Assembly (NCBI RefSeq): GCF_022179325.1
Contig: NZ_BPQQ01000087.1
Coordinates: 1 to 52,159, forward strand
DNA: 52,159 nt
Direction: 5' to 3'
Origin: Methylobacterium isbiliense
GTDB taxonomy: Bacteria > Pseudomonadota > Alphaproteobacteria > Rhizobiales > Beijerinckiaceae
Positions within the stretch are counted from its first letter, which is position 1, and each line of letters starts with the position of its first letter. The notes below the pieces were generated by a model. The model worked only from the letters and a program-made list of their open reading frames with translations, did no database searches and was not told the DNA's origin. Below are positions 33,366 to 40,002 of the stretch, in pieces. Made by a program: the position numbers and the translations under genes.

Positions 33366-33593
33366 ATGACGACCTACCGCTTCCACTGCACCAACGGCCT
33401 GGAATTCTACCTCGACACCCGCGGCCAGAGCGTTGCGCCCGGAGAGTCGCTCCGCGGCCGGGCCGAGCAGGTGGCGCAGGGCCTGCGGCGGCGCGGCGGC
33501 GACTGGTCGACCTGGAGCGTCAGCGTCCACGATCTCGACGGCCGTCGGGTGCTGCTGCTGCCGGTCGAGGCCGCGCTGCCGCTGGCGGCCTGA
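33366..33593 (+). CDS. DUF6894 family small protein, probably LexA-controlled
   Basis: 75 residues, starting MTTYRFHCTNGLEFYLDTRG, which matches the 'yrFhctdG' beginning of DUF6894, then a helix (GESLRGRAEQVAQGLRRRG) and strands ending in 'HDLDGRRVLLLPVEAALPL'. Function unknown. It is a homologue of the protein at 1235-1453 but is not closely similar. The ATG at 33366 has GGGGACGGA just upstream; an open frame to 33303 would include the promoter and is therefore unlikely. A LexA box 40-54 bases upstream suggests induction by DNA damage. Confidence 0.82.
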   Translation: MTTYRFHCTNGLEFYLDTRGQSVAPGESLRGRAEQVAQGLRRRGGDWSTWSVSVHDLDGRRVLLLPVEAALPLAA

Positions 33594-33604
33594 GCGGCAG
33601 CGCG

Positions 33605-33628
33605 GGAACCGACGTCGTTCCGCGCGTT
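33605..33628 (+). promoter_or_regulatory. Weak EcfG-like promoter before the patatin gene
   Basis: GGAAC (33605-33609) and CGTT (33625-33628) with a 15-base spacer, one base shorter than the usual 16-17. It sits about 83 bases before the chosen patatin start. Confidence 0.25.
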
Positions 33629-33710
33629 GATGGGGCGTTCCCTCTCCCGCGCAGATCGAGGCCCCGCACCCGGACGGAGTCCCGCGACGCGCCGAGCGCC
33701 GAGGTGCCCG

Positions 33711-34751
33711 TTGCCGCCCGTATCCCCACCGCAGGATCTCGCCCTCGTGCTCGGAGGCGGCAACGCGCTCGGCGCCTATCTCGGCGGCGCCTGCGAGACG
33801 CTGTTTGACCGCGGCTTCGCTCCGTCCCGGATCGTCGGGGCCTCGATCGGCGCGGTGACGGGCGCGATCCTGGCCGGGAACCGGCCCGAGGAGAGGCTGG
33901 CGAAGGTGCGGGCGTTCTGGGACGAGGCGGTCATGCACACCACCCGGGCGTCGCACCTTCCGCTGCGGCTGCGCCAGACCTACAACGGCCTGCACTCCGT
34001 CCTGGCGCTCGCCGCCGGCCGGCCGACGATCTTCCGGCATCGCTTCCCCGGCCTGTGGTCGGTGCTGCCCTGGATGCCCAACGACGTCGCGCTCTACGAT
34101 CTCGCCCCCTTGCGCGAGACGATCCTGCGCCTCGTGAATTTCGAGCGCCTGAACCGCGCCGATCCGCCGCTCGCGGTCTGTTGCGTCGACATCGAGACCG
34201 GCGAGGAGGTGGTGTTCGACTCAGCGCGCGGTCCGCTCGCCCCCGAGCATCTGCTGGCGAGCGCCTCCATCACGCCGGCCTTCCCGCCGGTGGAGATCGA
34301 CGGACGCCTGCTCTGCGATCCCGGCTACACCAACAACCTGCCGCTGGATCTCGTCCTCGCGGAGCCGCCGCCGCAGGACCGCCTCTGCGTCGCGGTCGAG
34401 CTATTCGGCCTGCGGGCGCCGCGCCCGCGCTCCCTCGACGCGGTGCTGGAGCGCACCCACGATCTCGTCTTCGCCAGCGCCACCCGCCGCACCATCGCGG
34501 CCCTGGAGCGCACCTACGCGCTGCACGCGCGGCTCGATCCGCAGGGTGCGCGGGCGACGCTCCTGCATGTGGCCTACGAGACCCAGGCGGACGAGGTCGC
34601 GGGCAAGACCCTGGACTTCTCGCCCGCCTCGATCCGCGACCGCTGGGCGGCCGGCGCCCGCGACATGGCGCAGGGTCTCGCGCGCCTCGACGAGGCCGGG
34701 CCGCCGGATGGCCGGTTCAGGTACCTGCCGGCGCACACGCCGTCGCGGTGA
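33711..34751 (+). CDS. Patatin-like phospholipase family protein
   Basis: 346 residues from the TTG at 33711, chosen because GAGGTG lies four bases upstream and because the protein begins immediately before the patatin core; ATG at 33630 would add 27 residues without a ribosome site. The oxyanion loop is 'LVLGGGNALGAYLGG' (12-26), the nucleophile is S45 in 'GASIGA', and the aspartate is D203 in 'DPGYTNN', so the usual DG(G/A) reads D-P-G. A C-terminal region (about 240-330) matches the DUF3734-type extension found with bacterial patatins. Acts on lipids; substrate unknown. Confidence 0.85.
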   Translation: MPPVSPPQDLALVLGGGNALGAYLGGACETLFDRGFAPSRIVGASIGAVTGAILAGNRPEERLAKVRAFWDEAVMHTTRASHLPLRLRQTYNGLHSVLALAAGRPTIFRHRFPGLWSVLPWMPNDVALYDLAPLRETILRLVNFERLNRADPPLAVCCVDIETGEEVVFDSARGPLAPEHLLASASITPAFPPVEIDGRLLCDPGYTNNLPLDLVLAEPPPQDRLCVAVELFGLRAPRPRSLDAVLERTHDLVFASATRRTIAALERTYALHARLDPQGARATLLHVAYETQADEVAGKTLDFSPASIRDRWAAGARDMAQGLARLDEAGPPDGRFRYLPAHTPSR

Positions 34752-34764
34752 GCGCCCGGCCGCC

Positions 34765-35757
34765 TCACGCCCCCTCCCCTTCCAGCCCGAGATGGGCGCG
34801 GAGCGTGCGACCCGCATAGGCCCCGGGCACCAGCCCGCGGCGGCGCAGTTCCGGCACGAGGTTTTCCACGATCTCGTCGAGGCAGGCGGTGAGCGGGGGG
34901 ATCGTCAGGGCGAAGCCGTCACAGGCGCCCTCCCGCCACCACGCCTCCAGGGTGTCGGCGACCGCGCCGGGCGGACCGAGCAGGCGCAGGGGCGGCGCGG
35001 AATCCGGGCCGGGGCGCAGGGTACCGGCGCGGCCGGTCGCCGCGATGCGCTGCGCCTTGTCGGCGGCCTCGGCCTCGCTCGCGCCCAGCACCACCGCCGC
35101 CTTCTGCAGCACGCGCGCGCCCGGTGCCCGCCCGTGGGCGGCCGCCTGCGACAGCAGGTCCGCACGGATCGCCCGCGCCGCGTCGCGCTCCCGCGCGCCC
35201 ATCACCACGAGGTCGGCCTGTGCCGCAGCGAGGCGGCGCGCCTCGGCCGTCGCCGCATCGAGCACGATCACCGGGTGGCCGCGCCCGGGCCGCGGCGTCT
35301 CGGCGGGCGCCGCGTAATCCCGCCAGAGCGCGGTGACCACCCGCAGGAACTCGGCGGCGCGCGCCGCCCGCGCCTCGGCCTCCGCCCCATCGCCGGCGGG
35401 CGCGGCGGCGAACCAGCCGGCGCGCCCGCCGGTGAGCCGGTCGAGGGACAGGAACTTGCGGGCGACGTGAGCGGGCTCGACCAGGGCCACCGGTGCGGGC
35501 GCGATGAGACCGAGATGCTCGGTGGCCATGGCGAGGGCCGGCAGCAGCGTGAGCGGGTCGATCGCCGACGGGGCCGTCCCCGGCGGTTCCGCCACCAGGG
35601 CGGCATCGAACACGCCGCGCTCCAGCGTCCGGGCGACCCGGGCGAGATGATGGAGCGTGAAATCCGCCTCGGGGCCGCCGGGGCTGCGCCGCCCACCCCC
35701 GGCGTTCAGGCCGGCCGGCCGCAGGACCGCGACGAGGTGCAGACGGGACGAGGTCAT
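34765..35757 (-). CDS. LLM-class flavin-dependent monooxygenase (NtaA/SnaA/DszA-like)
   Basis: 330 residues, luciferase-like TIM barrel. 'TLERGVFDAALVAEP', 'DPLTLLPALAMATEHLGLIAPA', 'PAHVARKFLSLDRLTGGRAGW' and 'PRPGRGHPVIVLDA' are the usual FMNH2-dependent monooxygenase landmarks of the NtaA/SnaA/DszA group, which degrade sulfonates, chelators or aromatics. The protein is shorter than most family members (about 430). Start fixed by AGAGGG before ATG 35757. No flavin reductase neighbour. A structured DNA element begins about 80 bases upstream. Confidence 0.82.
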   Translation of the reverse strand: MTSSRLHLVAVLRPAGLNAGGGRRSPGGPEADFTLHHLARVARTLERGVFDAALVAEPPGTAPSAIDPLTLLPALAMATEHLGLIAPAPVALVEPAHVARKFLSLDRLTGGRAGWFAAAPAGDGAEAEARAARAAEFLRVVTALWRDYAAPAETPRPGRGHPVIVLDAATAEARRLAAAQADLVVMGARERDAARAIRADLLSQAAAHGRAPGARVLQKAAVVLGASEAEAADKAQRIAATGRAGTLRPGPDSAPPLRLLGPPGAVADTLEAWWREGACDGFALTIPPLTACLDEIVENLVPELRRRGLVPGAYAGRTLRAHLGLEGEGA

Positions 35758-35838
35758 GACGGGGCCCTCTTGGCCGCGGCACAGGGGCGTCGGGCACCGG
35801 CGCGCTCCGGACGGAGCCTGCGGGCATGGCCGCCCAGC

Positions 35839-36041
35839 GTCAACGTCAGCGACAATCGGGCGAAGCCCGATTGTCGCTGTGATGGGCGCGAAGAGTGCCC
35901 CGCGGAGCGGGTCCGAGAGGATGAATGTCCGCCCGGACGCAGAGCGGAGCGAAGCCAAAGCCGCGGATGCGGCCGCCGGCGCTCGAGGCCAAGCCATCAA
36001 CCAGGGCTATCGGGTTCACCCGACTGCCCTGGTGTCAACGT
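35839..36041. mobile_element. Putative MITE-like element with 8-bp direct repeats
   Basis: The exact 8-mer GTCAACGT occurs at 35839-35846 and 36034-36041 and encloses a 187-bp segment. The left end is a perfect 15-bp hairpin (35847-35861 with 35865-35879, GAA loop) and the right end an imperfect 16-bp hairpin (36000-36033). The two ends are themselves approximate inverted copies, both containing TCGGG(C/T)GAA...CCCGAT. No open frame of interest inside. This pattern suits a non-autonomous insertion with a target-site duplication; a chance occurrence of the 8-mer cannot be excluded. Confidence 0.5.
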
Positions 36042-36075
36042 GGCACCCCCTTGCGCGCGCCGCTGGATCGGGCAT

Positions 36076-36092
36076 ACTTTGCGATACAAAGT
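36076..36092. promoter_or_regulatory. Operator ACTTTG-N5-CAAAGT, copy 1
   Basis: A perfect palindrome (ACTTTGCGATACAAAGT) overlapping a possible -10 element, 71 bases before the membrane-protein start. The same sequence, differing only in the central bases, recurs at 37173-37189. It is the likely site for the winged-helix regulator encoded at 36770. Confidence 0.7.
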
Positions 36093-36112
36093 CGGCGGAG
36101 GGTATCCGGCCC

Positions 36113-36166
36113 ATGAACGCGGTCAGCAGACGCCGCCAGGAGCGCCGATCCGGGAGGCAAGGGTGA
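36113..36166 (+). CDS. Possible 17-codon leader peptide
   Basis: ATG at 36113 begins MNAVSRRRQERRSGRQG and stops with the TGA at 36164-36166, which overlaps the GTG start of the membrane-protein gene (GTGA). GGAGG lies about 11 bases before it. Very basic and short; it could couple translation to the next gene or be chance. Confidence 0.25.
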   Translation: MNAVSRRRQERRSGRQG

Positions 36167-36777
36167 CGCCCCCGCGGGACCTCGACCGGGCGCTCGCCGA
36201 CATCGTGGCGATCCGCAGCCAGATCGCGCGCGACACCCATTTCCGCGGCCTCGGCCCGGCCACCATCGCGGCCACGGGCGTGCTCGCGCTCGGCGCCGCG
36301 GCCGTTCAGGCAATCTGGTTCGCAGGCAGCGGGCCGCTCGCCTATTTCGGGCTCTGGATCGCGGTGGCGGCCGTGGCCTTGGGGCTGATCGGCGCCGAGA
36401 CGGTGACGCGGGCGCGCCGGATCCATTCCGGCCTCGCCGACGCGATGATCCTGGCAGCCGTGGAGCAGTTCCTGCCCGCCTTCGCGGCCGGCGCCCTGGT
36501 GGCCCTGGTGCTGGCGCGGCTCGCCCCCGAGAGCCTGTGGCTGCTGCCGGGCCTGTGGCAGGTCTTCGTCAGCGTCGGCCTGTTCGCCGCCGCCCGCACG
36601 CTGCCCCGGGGCACGTCGCTCGCCGCGGCCTGGTACCTGCTGGCGGGCCTCGCGGTCATCGCCGTCTCGGCCGGCACGCCCGTCCTCTCGCCCTGGGCGA
36701 TGGGCCTGCCCTTCGGCATCGGGCAGGTGCTGCTGGCCGCCATCCTCCACCTCGCGCGCCGGGACGCCGATGACTGA
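36163..36777 (+). CDS. Hypothetical polytopic membrane protein
   Basis: 204 residues with about six hydrophobic helices (roughly 30-52, 57-78, 95-118, 122-140, 146-168, 172-192), after a short hydrophilic N-terminus. No family name recognised with confidence. The GTG at 36163 follows GGGAGG (36152-36157). The next gene, a winged-helix regulator, overlaps it by eight bases (ATGACTGA), so the two are translationally coupled. The operator upstream is the same as in front of the cis-prenyltransferase gene, which links all three genes. Confidence 0.72.
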   Translation: MTPPRDLDRALADIVAIRSQIARDTHFRGLGPATIAATGVLALGAAAVQAIWFAGSGPLAYFGLWIAVAAVALGLIGAETVTRARRIHSGLADAMILAAVEQFLPAFAAGALVALVLARLAPESLWLLPGLWQVFVSVGLFAAARTLPRGTSLAAAWYLLAGLAVIAVSAGTPVLSPWAMGLPFGIGQVLLAAILHLARRDADD

Positions 36778-37123
36778 GCCGAGCGGCCGCTTCTCCTACG
36801 AGGGCCTCGACCGGGTGATCCACGAGAAGGCGCGCCTGGGCCTCCTCACCTCGCTGGCCACCCACCCGGAGGGTCTCGTCTTCGCCGACCTCAAGCACCT
36901 GTGCGGCCTCACCGACGGCAATCTCAGCCGGCACCTCGGGGTGCTGCAGGAGGCCGGCCTCGTCGAGATCCGCAAGGGCTACGCCCGCAACCGCCCCCAG
37001 ACCGTCTGCTGCCTGACCCCGAGCGGGCGGCGGCGCTTCCTCGACTACCTCGCGGTGCTGGAGCAGGTGGTGCGGGACGCCGCCTCCGCCGCCGAGCCCG
37101 GCCTCAGCACGCGCCCGACCTGA
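36770..37123 (+). CDS. Winged-helix transcriptional regulator
   Basis: 117 residues. The helix-turn-helix core is 'FADLKHLCGLTDGNLSRHLGVLQEAGLVEIRKGYARNRPQTVCCLTPSGRRRFLDYLAVLEQVV', with a wing around 'KGYARNRPQT' and a C-terminal dimerisation helix. It is the compact ArsR/MarR-like type annotated as 'transcriptional regulator, winged-helix DNA-binding domain'. No metal-binding motif is obvious. It is probably the repressor of its own operon and of the cis-prenyltransferase gene via the two ACTTTG-N5-CAAAGT palindromes; that link is inference from position and symmetry. Confidence 0.85.
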   Translation: MTEPSGRFSYEGLDRVIHEKARLGLLTSLATHPEGLVFADLKHLCGLTDGNLSRHLGVLQEAGLVEIRKGYARNRPQTVCCLTPSGRRRFLDYLAVLEQVVRDAASAAEPGLSTRPT

Positions 37124-37133
37124 CACCCGTTGC

Positions 37134-37161
37134 GCCGCGTCCCGCCTCCGGGAGACGCGGC
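37134..37161 (+). terminator. Hairpin between regulator and cis-prenyltransferase
   Basis: GCCGCGTC (37134-37141) and GACGCGGC (37154-37161) are perfect complements with a 12-base loop. It is 10 bases past the regulator's stop codon. A terminator here would separate the two transcription units. Confidence 0.35.
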
Positions 37162-37172
37162 TTCGCCTGGAG

Positions 37173-37189
37173 ACTTTGTGATGCAAAGT
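37173..37189. promoter_or_regulatory. Operator ACTTTG-N5-CAAAGT, copy 2, overlapping start codon
   Basis: ACTTTGTGATGCAAAGT, identical in both arms to the copy at 36076. The ATG at 37181 lies in the centre and GGAG (37169-37172) directly precedes it, so the operator spans the ribosome site and start codon of the cis-prenyltransferase gene. Confidence 0.7.
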
Positions 37190-37882
37190 TCTTGTGACCA
37201 CCGATCCGGGCTGCATGTCGCGGCGATCATGGACGGCAACGGGCGCTGGGCCAGCGCCCGGGGCCTGCCCCGCACCGCCGGGCACCGGGCCGGCGTCGAG
37301 GCGATCCGGCGGGTGGCCGAGGCCGCCCCGGATCTCGGCATCGGCACGCTGACGCTGTTTGCCTTCTCGGCCGACAACTGGCGCCGCCCGCCCGGGGAGG
37401 TGGCGGGCCTGATGGGCCTCCTGCGCCGCTACCTGCGCCACGAGACCGGACGGCTCGCCCGGACGGGCACGCGCCTCACGGTGATCGGCCGGCGCGACCG
37501 TCTGCCGGCCGGGCTGCCGGATGCGCTGGCGCGGGCGGAGGCCGAGACGGCCGCGGGCGAGCGGCTGCATCTGCGCATCGCGGTGGATTACTCGGCCCGC
37601 GACGCGATCCTGGCCGCGGCGGCGGCGGGGCCGGCGGAGAGCCGCGAGGCTTTCGGGCGGCGTGTGTCGGGCGGCGCGCCGGACGTCGATCTGCTGATCC
37701 GCTCGGGCGGCGAGAAGCGGCTCTCGGATTTCCTGCTCTGGGAATGCGCCTACGCCGAACTGCATTTCAGCGATCGGATGTGGCCCGATTTCGGCGCCGA
37801 CGACCTTGCGGGGGCGCTGCGCGACTTCGCGACGCGCGAGCGGCGCTTCGGGGGCCTGGGCCCGATGCCGGAAGCGGCCTGA
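37181..37882 (+). CDS. Cis-prenyltransferase paralogue (UppS family)
   Basis: 233 residues. The catalytic aspartate is D18 in '[12 protein letters not shown]', with '[15 protein letters not shown]', '[13 protein letters not shown]' (61-70) and '[27 protein letters not shown]' near the end; order and length match undecaprenyl diphosphate synthase. Departures from E. coli UppS are D in place of E in 'FSSENW' and D in place of N in 'RISNFLLW'. It makes long cis-polyprenyl diphosphate lipid carriers. Since the housekeeping uppS normally sits next to cdsA, this is more likely a second, regulated copy. Start choice: ATG at 37181 with GGAG upstream; GTG at 37178 is one codon earlier. Confidence 0.85.
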   Translation: MQSSCDHRSGLHVAAIMDGNGRWASARGLPRTAGHRAGVEAIRRVAEAAPDLGIGTLTLFAFSADNWRRPPGEVAGLMGLLRRYLRHETGRLARTGTRLTVIGRRDRLPAGLPDALARAEAETAAGERLHLRIAVDYSARDAILAAAAAGPAESREAFGRRVSGGAPDVDLLIRSGGEKRLSDFLLWECAYAELHFSDRMWPDFGADDLAGALRDFATRERRFGGLGPMPEAA

Positions 37883-37980
37883 GGCGGGACACCGCTCCCG
37901 CACGCTCGGCGCCGCCGGACCGGTGACCGCGTCCGGGAATGATGCTTAGAGAGGGGAGACCCAACTTCCGCGAGACCGCC

Positions 37981-38514
37981 ATGCCGCTCTACGCCCTCGA
38001 CGACCATCGCCCCCGCTTCGCCGATCCGGCGAGCATCTGGATCGCGCCGGACGCGCACGTGATGGGGCAGGTCGAACTCGGGCCCGACGTGAGCATCTGG
38101 TTCGCGGCCGTGCTGCGCGGCGACAACGAGCCGATCCGCATCGGCGCGCGCACCAACATCCAGGACGGGGCGATCCTCCACACCGATCCGGGCTTCCCGC
38201 TCGACCTCGGCGAGGACGTCACCATCGGTCACCGCGCGATCGTGCACGGCTGCACGGTGGGAGCGAACTCGCTGATTGGCATGGGCGCGACGCTGCTCAA
38301 CGGCGCCCGGATCGGCCGCAACTGCATCGTGGGGGCCAACGCCCTCGTCACGGAAGGCAAGGTCTTTCCCGACAACAGCCTCATCGTCGGCGCCCCCGCC
38401 AAGGTGGTGCGCAACCTCGACGAGGCGGCCGCCGAGGCGCTGCGCACCTCGGCGGCCCGCTACGTCGCCAATGCCCGCCGCTACGCCGCCGGGCTCAGGC
38501 GCATCGAGGGCTGA
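37981..38514 (+). CDS. Gamma-class carbonic anhydrase family protein
   Basis: 177 residues of left-handed beta-helix hexapeptide repeats. Zinc ligands are in place: H67 in 'AILHTD' and H84 and H89 in 'TIGHRAIVHGC'. Related proteins (YrdA/PaaY/CaiE group) are trimeric and either hydrate CO2 or act as thioesterases; in methylotrophs they are common. The ATG at 37981 gives the family-typical 'MPLYALDDHRP' start; the frame is open to 37939 without similarity. Not obviously linked to the UppS gene upstream, though it is on the same strand with a gap of 98 bases. Confidence 0.9.
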   Translation: MPLYALDDHRPRFADPASIWIAPDAHVMGQVELGPDVSIWFAAVLRGDNEPIRIGARTNIQDGAILHTDPGFPLDLGEDVTIGHRAIVHGCTVGANSLIGMGATLLNGARIGRNCIVGANALVTEGKVFPDNSLIVGAPAKVVRNLDEAAAEALRTSAARYVANARRYAAGLRRIEG

Positions 38515-38605
38515 GGCCCGGGCGGACCGCCCGAGCCCCGTGCCGGGCCCCGTGTGCCGGCCTCGTCACCGGTGCGGCGCAGGGGACGGAACGCGACCGG
38601 ATCGC

Positions 38606-39115
38606 TCAGCGGTCCGCCTTGTCGCCCGAGAGGGTGAGCTGGAGGTAGCGCTGCGTCGTCGGCTTCACGAGGTCCGCGACGGTCTGCGCCATCGCCAGTT
38701 CCTCCTTCAGGGATTGCTGGAAGCCGGTGATCGGACCGGCTTGGCCGGCGGCTTCCGCGATGGTGATCAGGGAATCGTAGGCTGCCGCCTCGTAGTTCTC
38801 GAAGGCCCGGTTGGCGAAGGCGTTCTTCAGAATCTTGTCCTGGGCCGGGGTATGCGCGATGGCCGCGAGATTGCCCATCAGGCCCAGCACGCCTTCCTTG
38901 AGCGCCGAGGGGCTCTCGCCGAGGGCGGAGAGCGCCTCCTCCAGGCGGTCGCGCTGGCCGTGGGTTTCGGTGATGTGCCGGCGCAAGGCCGCATCCATCT
39001 CAGGGTAGCGCTCCAGGCGCTCGACCTGCCGTTCCATGATCTGCAGGGCCTGCAGTTCGAGGGCATGCGTGTTCTTGAGTGCCGTCACGTAGAGCGAGCG
39101 GAGATCCTCGGCCAT
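38606..39115 (-). CDS. DUF892 ferritin-like protein (YciE/YciF type)
   Basis: 169 residues, four-helix bundle. 'LYVTALKNTHALELQALQIMERQ' and 'HITETHGQRDRLEEALSAL' carry the helices, and 'AFENYEAAAYDSLITIAEAAG' the second half of the di-iron-like sites of this family. YciE/YciF proteins are stress-associated, and in enterobacteria are RpoS-controlled. A near-consensus EcfG promoter precedes it (39167-39191). The usual start is right after ATG 39115 (MAEDLRSLYV). Confidence 0.9.
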   Translation of the reverse strand: MAEDLRSLYVTALKNTHALELQALQIMERQVERLERYPEMDAALRRHITETHGQRDRLEEALSALGESPSALKEGVLGLMGNLAAIAHTPAQDKILKNAFANRAFENYEAAAYDSLITIAEAAGQAGPITGFQQSLKEELAMAQTVADLVKPTTQRYLQLTLSGDKADR

Positions 39116-39429
39116 GCGGTCAGCCTCCCAGGTGAGGGATTGTGGGGTAGGGTGAAGCGCTGGGCCAACGCGCCGGGGCAGTGCCGGTTCTGGAGATTAC
39201 CCCTACTGAGACAAAGTATCCGATGCCCCCCTGCCCTGCCCACCCTGGGGCACGATCGTGATCCCGCCGCCACCCTGCGGAAGAGGGTCCGGGCTCCCGT
39301 CAGACGCGACACGGCCGAGGATCGGCTGCACCGCCATCGCACCCCGATCCTCCGCGCCGCGGCTGGGCTGCCATGCGGCCTCGGACCGGCAGTGCGGTCG
39401 GCCCGTTCCCCCTCGCGCGGCGCCGTGTC
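39116..39429. other. Intergenic region between DUF892 gene and flbT
   Basis: About 310 bases without a gene. It holds the EcfG-like promoter candidate at 39167-39191 for the DUF892 gene and a lone half-site ACAAAGT near 39206 resembling the operator described at 36076. Nothing else identified. Confidence 0.45.
39167..39191 (-). promoter_or_regulatory. EcfG-type promoter candidate of the DUF892 gene
   Basis: On the minus strand AGAAC-N16-CGTT; one mismatch in the -35 (consensus GGAAC). Distance to the start at 39115 is about 50 bases. DUF892 proteins are typical stress-response products, which supports it. Confidence 0.4.
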
Positions 39430-39834
39430 TCAGGCGGCGTCGCCGGCCGCCGCGAGGCGGTCGAGCAGCGCGCGCTCATGGGCGACGAGGTCGCGCCCGC
39501 GCTTGAGGGCGCGGTGATACTGCCTGGCGGCGATCTCGTCCTGAATGGCGAGGAGGTAGGGGGCCGAACTCGGCATCGCCTTCAGGATCTCGGTGGATTG
39601 CCGCACCAGCAGGTCCTCCACCTCCGCCGGATTGTCGGCGAGGTAGATCACCTGGAGGGTGACGCAGAGGCGCTTGCCGGCGGTATCCGCCTCGCTCTCG
39701 CGGATGATCTCGCTCTCGCGCAGGAAGCGGCACTGCGTCTCGATCAGGAAATCGGCGGCCCGGTCGCCGTTGCGGATCGCCGCGCCGTTGATGATCAGGC
39801 GCTCGTGGGGCTTGAGGGTGATGCGCAGCGGCAT
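39430..39834 (-). CDS. flbT: Flagellar biosynthesis repressor FlbT
   Basis: 134 residues. 'MPLRITLKPHERLIINGAAIRNGDRAADFLIETQCRFLRESEII' is the FlbT signature and the length is right. FlbT is a post-transcriptional regulator that binds the 5' untranslated region of flagellin mRNA and couples its translation to basal body assembly. It is transcribed divergently from the flagellin gene across 168 bases. flaF, its frequent partner, is not in this window. Confidence 0.95.
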   Translation of the reverse strand: MPLRITLKPHERLIINGAAIRNGDRAADFLIETQCRFLRESEIIRESEADTAGKRLCVTLQVIYLADNPAEVEDLLVRQSTEILKAMPSSAPYLLAIQDEIAARQYHRALKRGRDLVAHERALLDRLAAAGDAA

Positions 39835-39875
39835 GGCGGCTCCTGTCCTGGACCGCCCTGTCCTGCCTCATGATT

Positions 39876-39895
39876 CGTTAAGGTTCCCGTTAAGG
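39876..39895. repeat. Direct repeat of CGTTAAGG, 12 bases apart, before flagellin
   Basis: CGTTAAGG at 39876-39883 and 39888-39895. Two TTAA motifs separated by 8 bases resemble the CtrA site TTAA-N7-TTAA but with one base too many. It lies between the divergent flbT and flagellin genes. Confidence 0.35.
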
Positions 39896-40002
39896 CACGG
39901 GAGTCTCGGCAATCGGTTTAAGCCCGCCGCAACACTTGGAGGCGCACGGTCGAGGCGTCGTCAAAATGACGCACGCGAAAGATCGAAAAAGGATCGACCC
40001 CC

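Larger units (their letters stand above)
35758..36162. other. Intergenic region upstream of the membrane-protein gene
   Basis: Contains a putative small mobile element (35839-36041), an operator (36076-36092), a possible promoter (TTGCGC at 36051-36056 and CATACT at 36073-36078, 16 bases apart) and a 17-codon frame. All are listed or discussed separately; I see no further gene. Confidence 0.5.

Noticed and set aside
34546-36162. Upstream extension of the membrane-protein frame to 34546
   Set aside because: It overlaps the patatin and LLM genes and includes the structured element and operator. Only the part from GTG 36163 looks like protein and has a ribosome site.
37935-37955. GAATGATGCTTAGAGAG as a third repeat copy
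   Set aside because: It resembles the few bases around the start of the element at 52078 (AATGATGCCTAAG) but similarity stops after about 12 bases.
36206-39209. Further ACTTTG/CAAAGT operators
   Set aside because: Only an isolated half-site (ACAAAGT near 39206) was found in addition to the two palindromes; not counted as an operator.
39893-39915. Sigma-54 promoter before flagellin
   Set aside because: AGGCACGGGAGTCTCGGCA resembles the consensus but the GG-N10-GC spacing is wrong.
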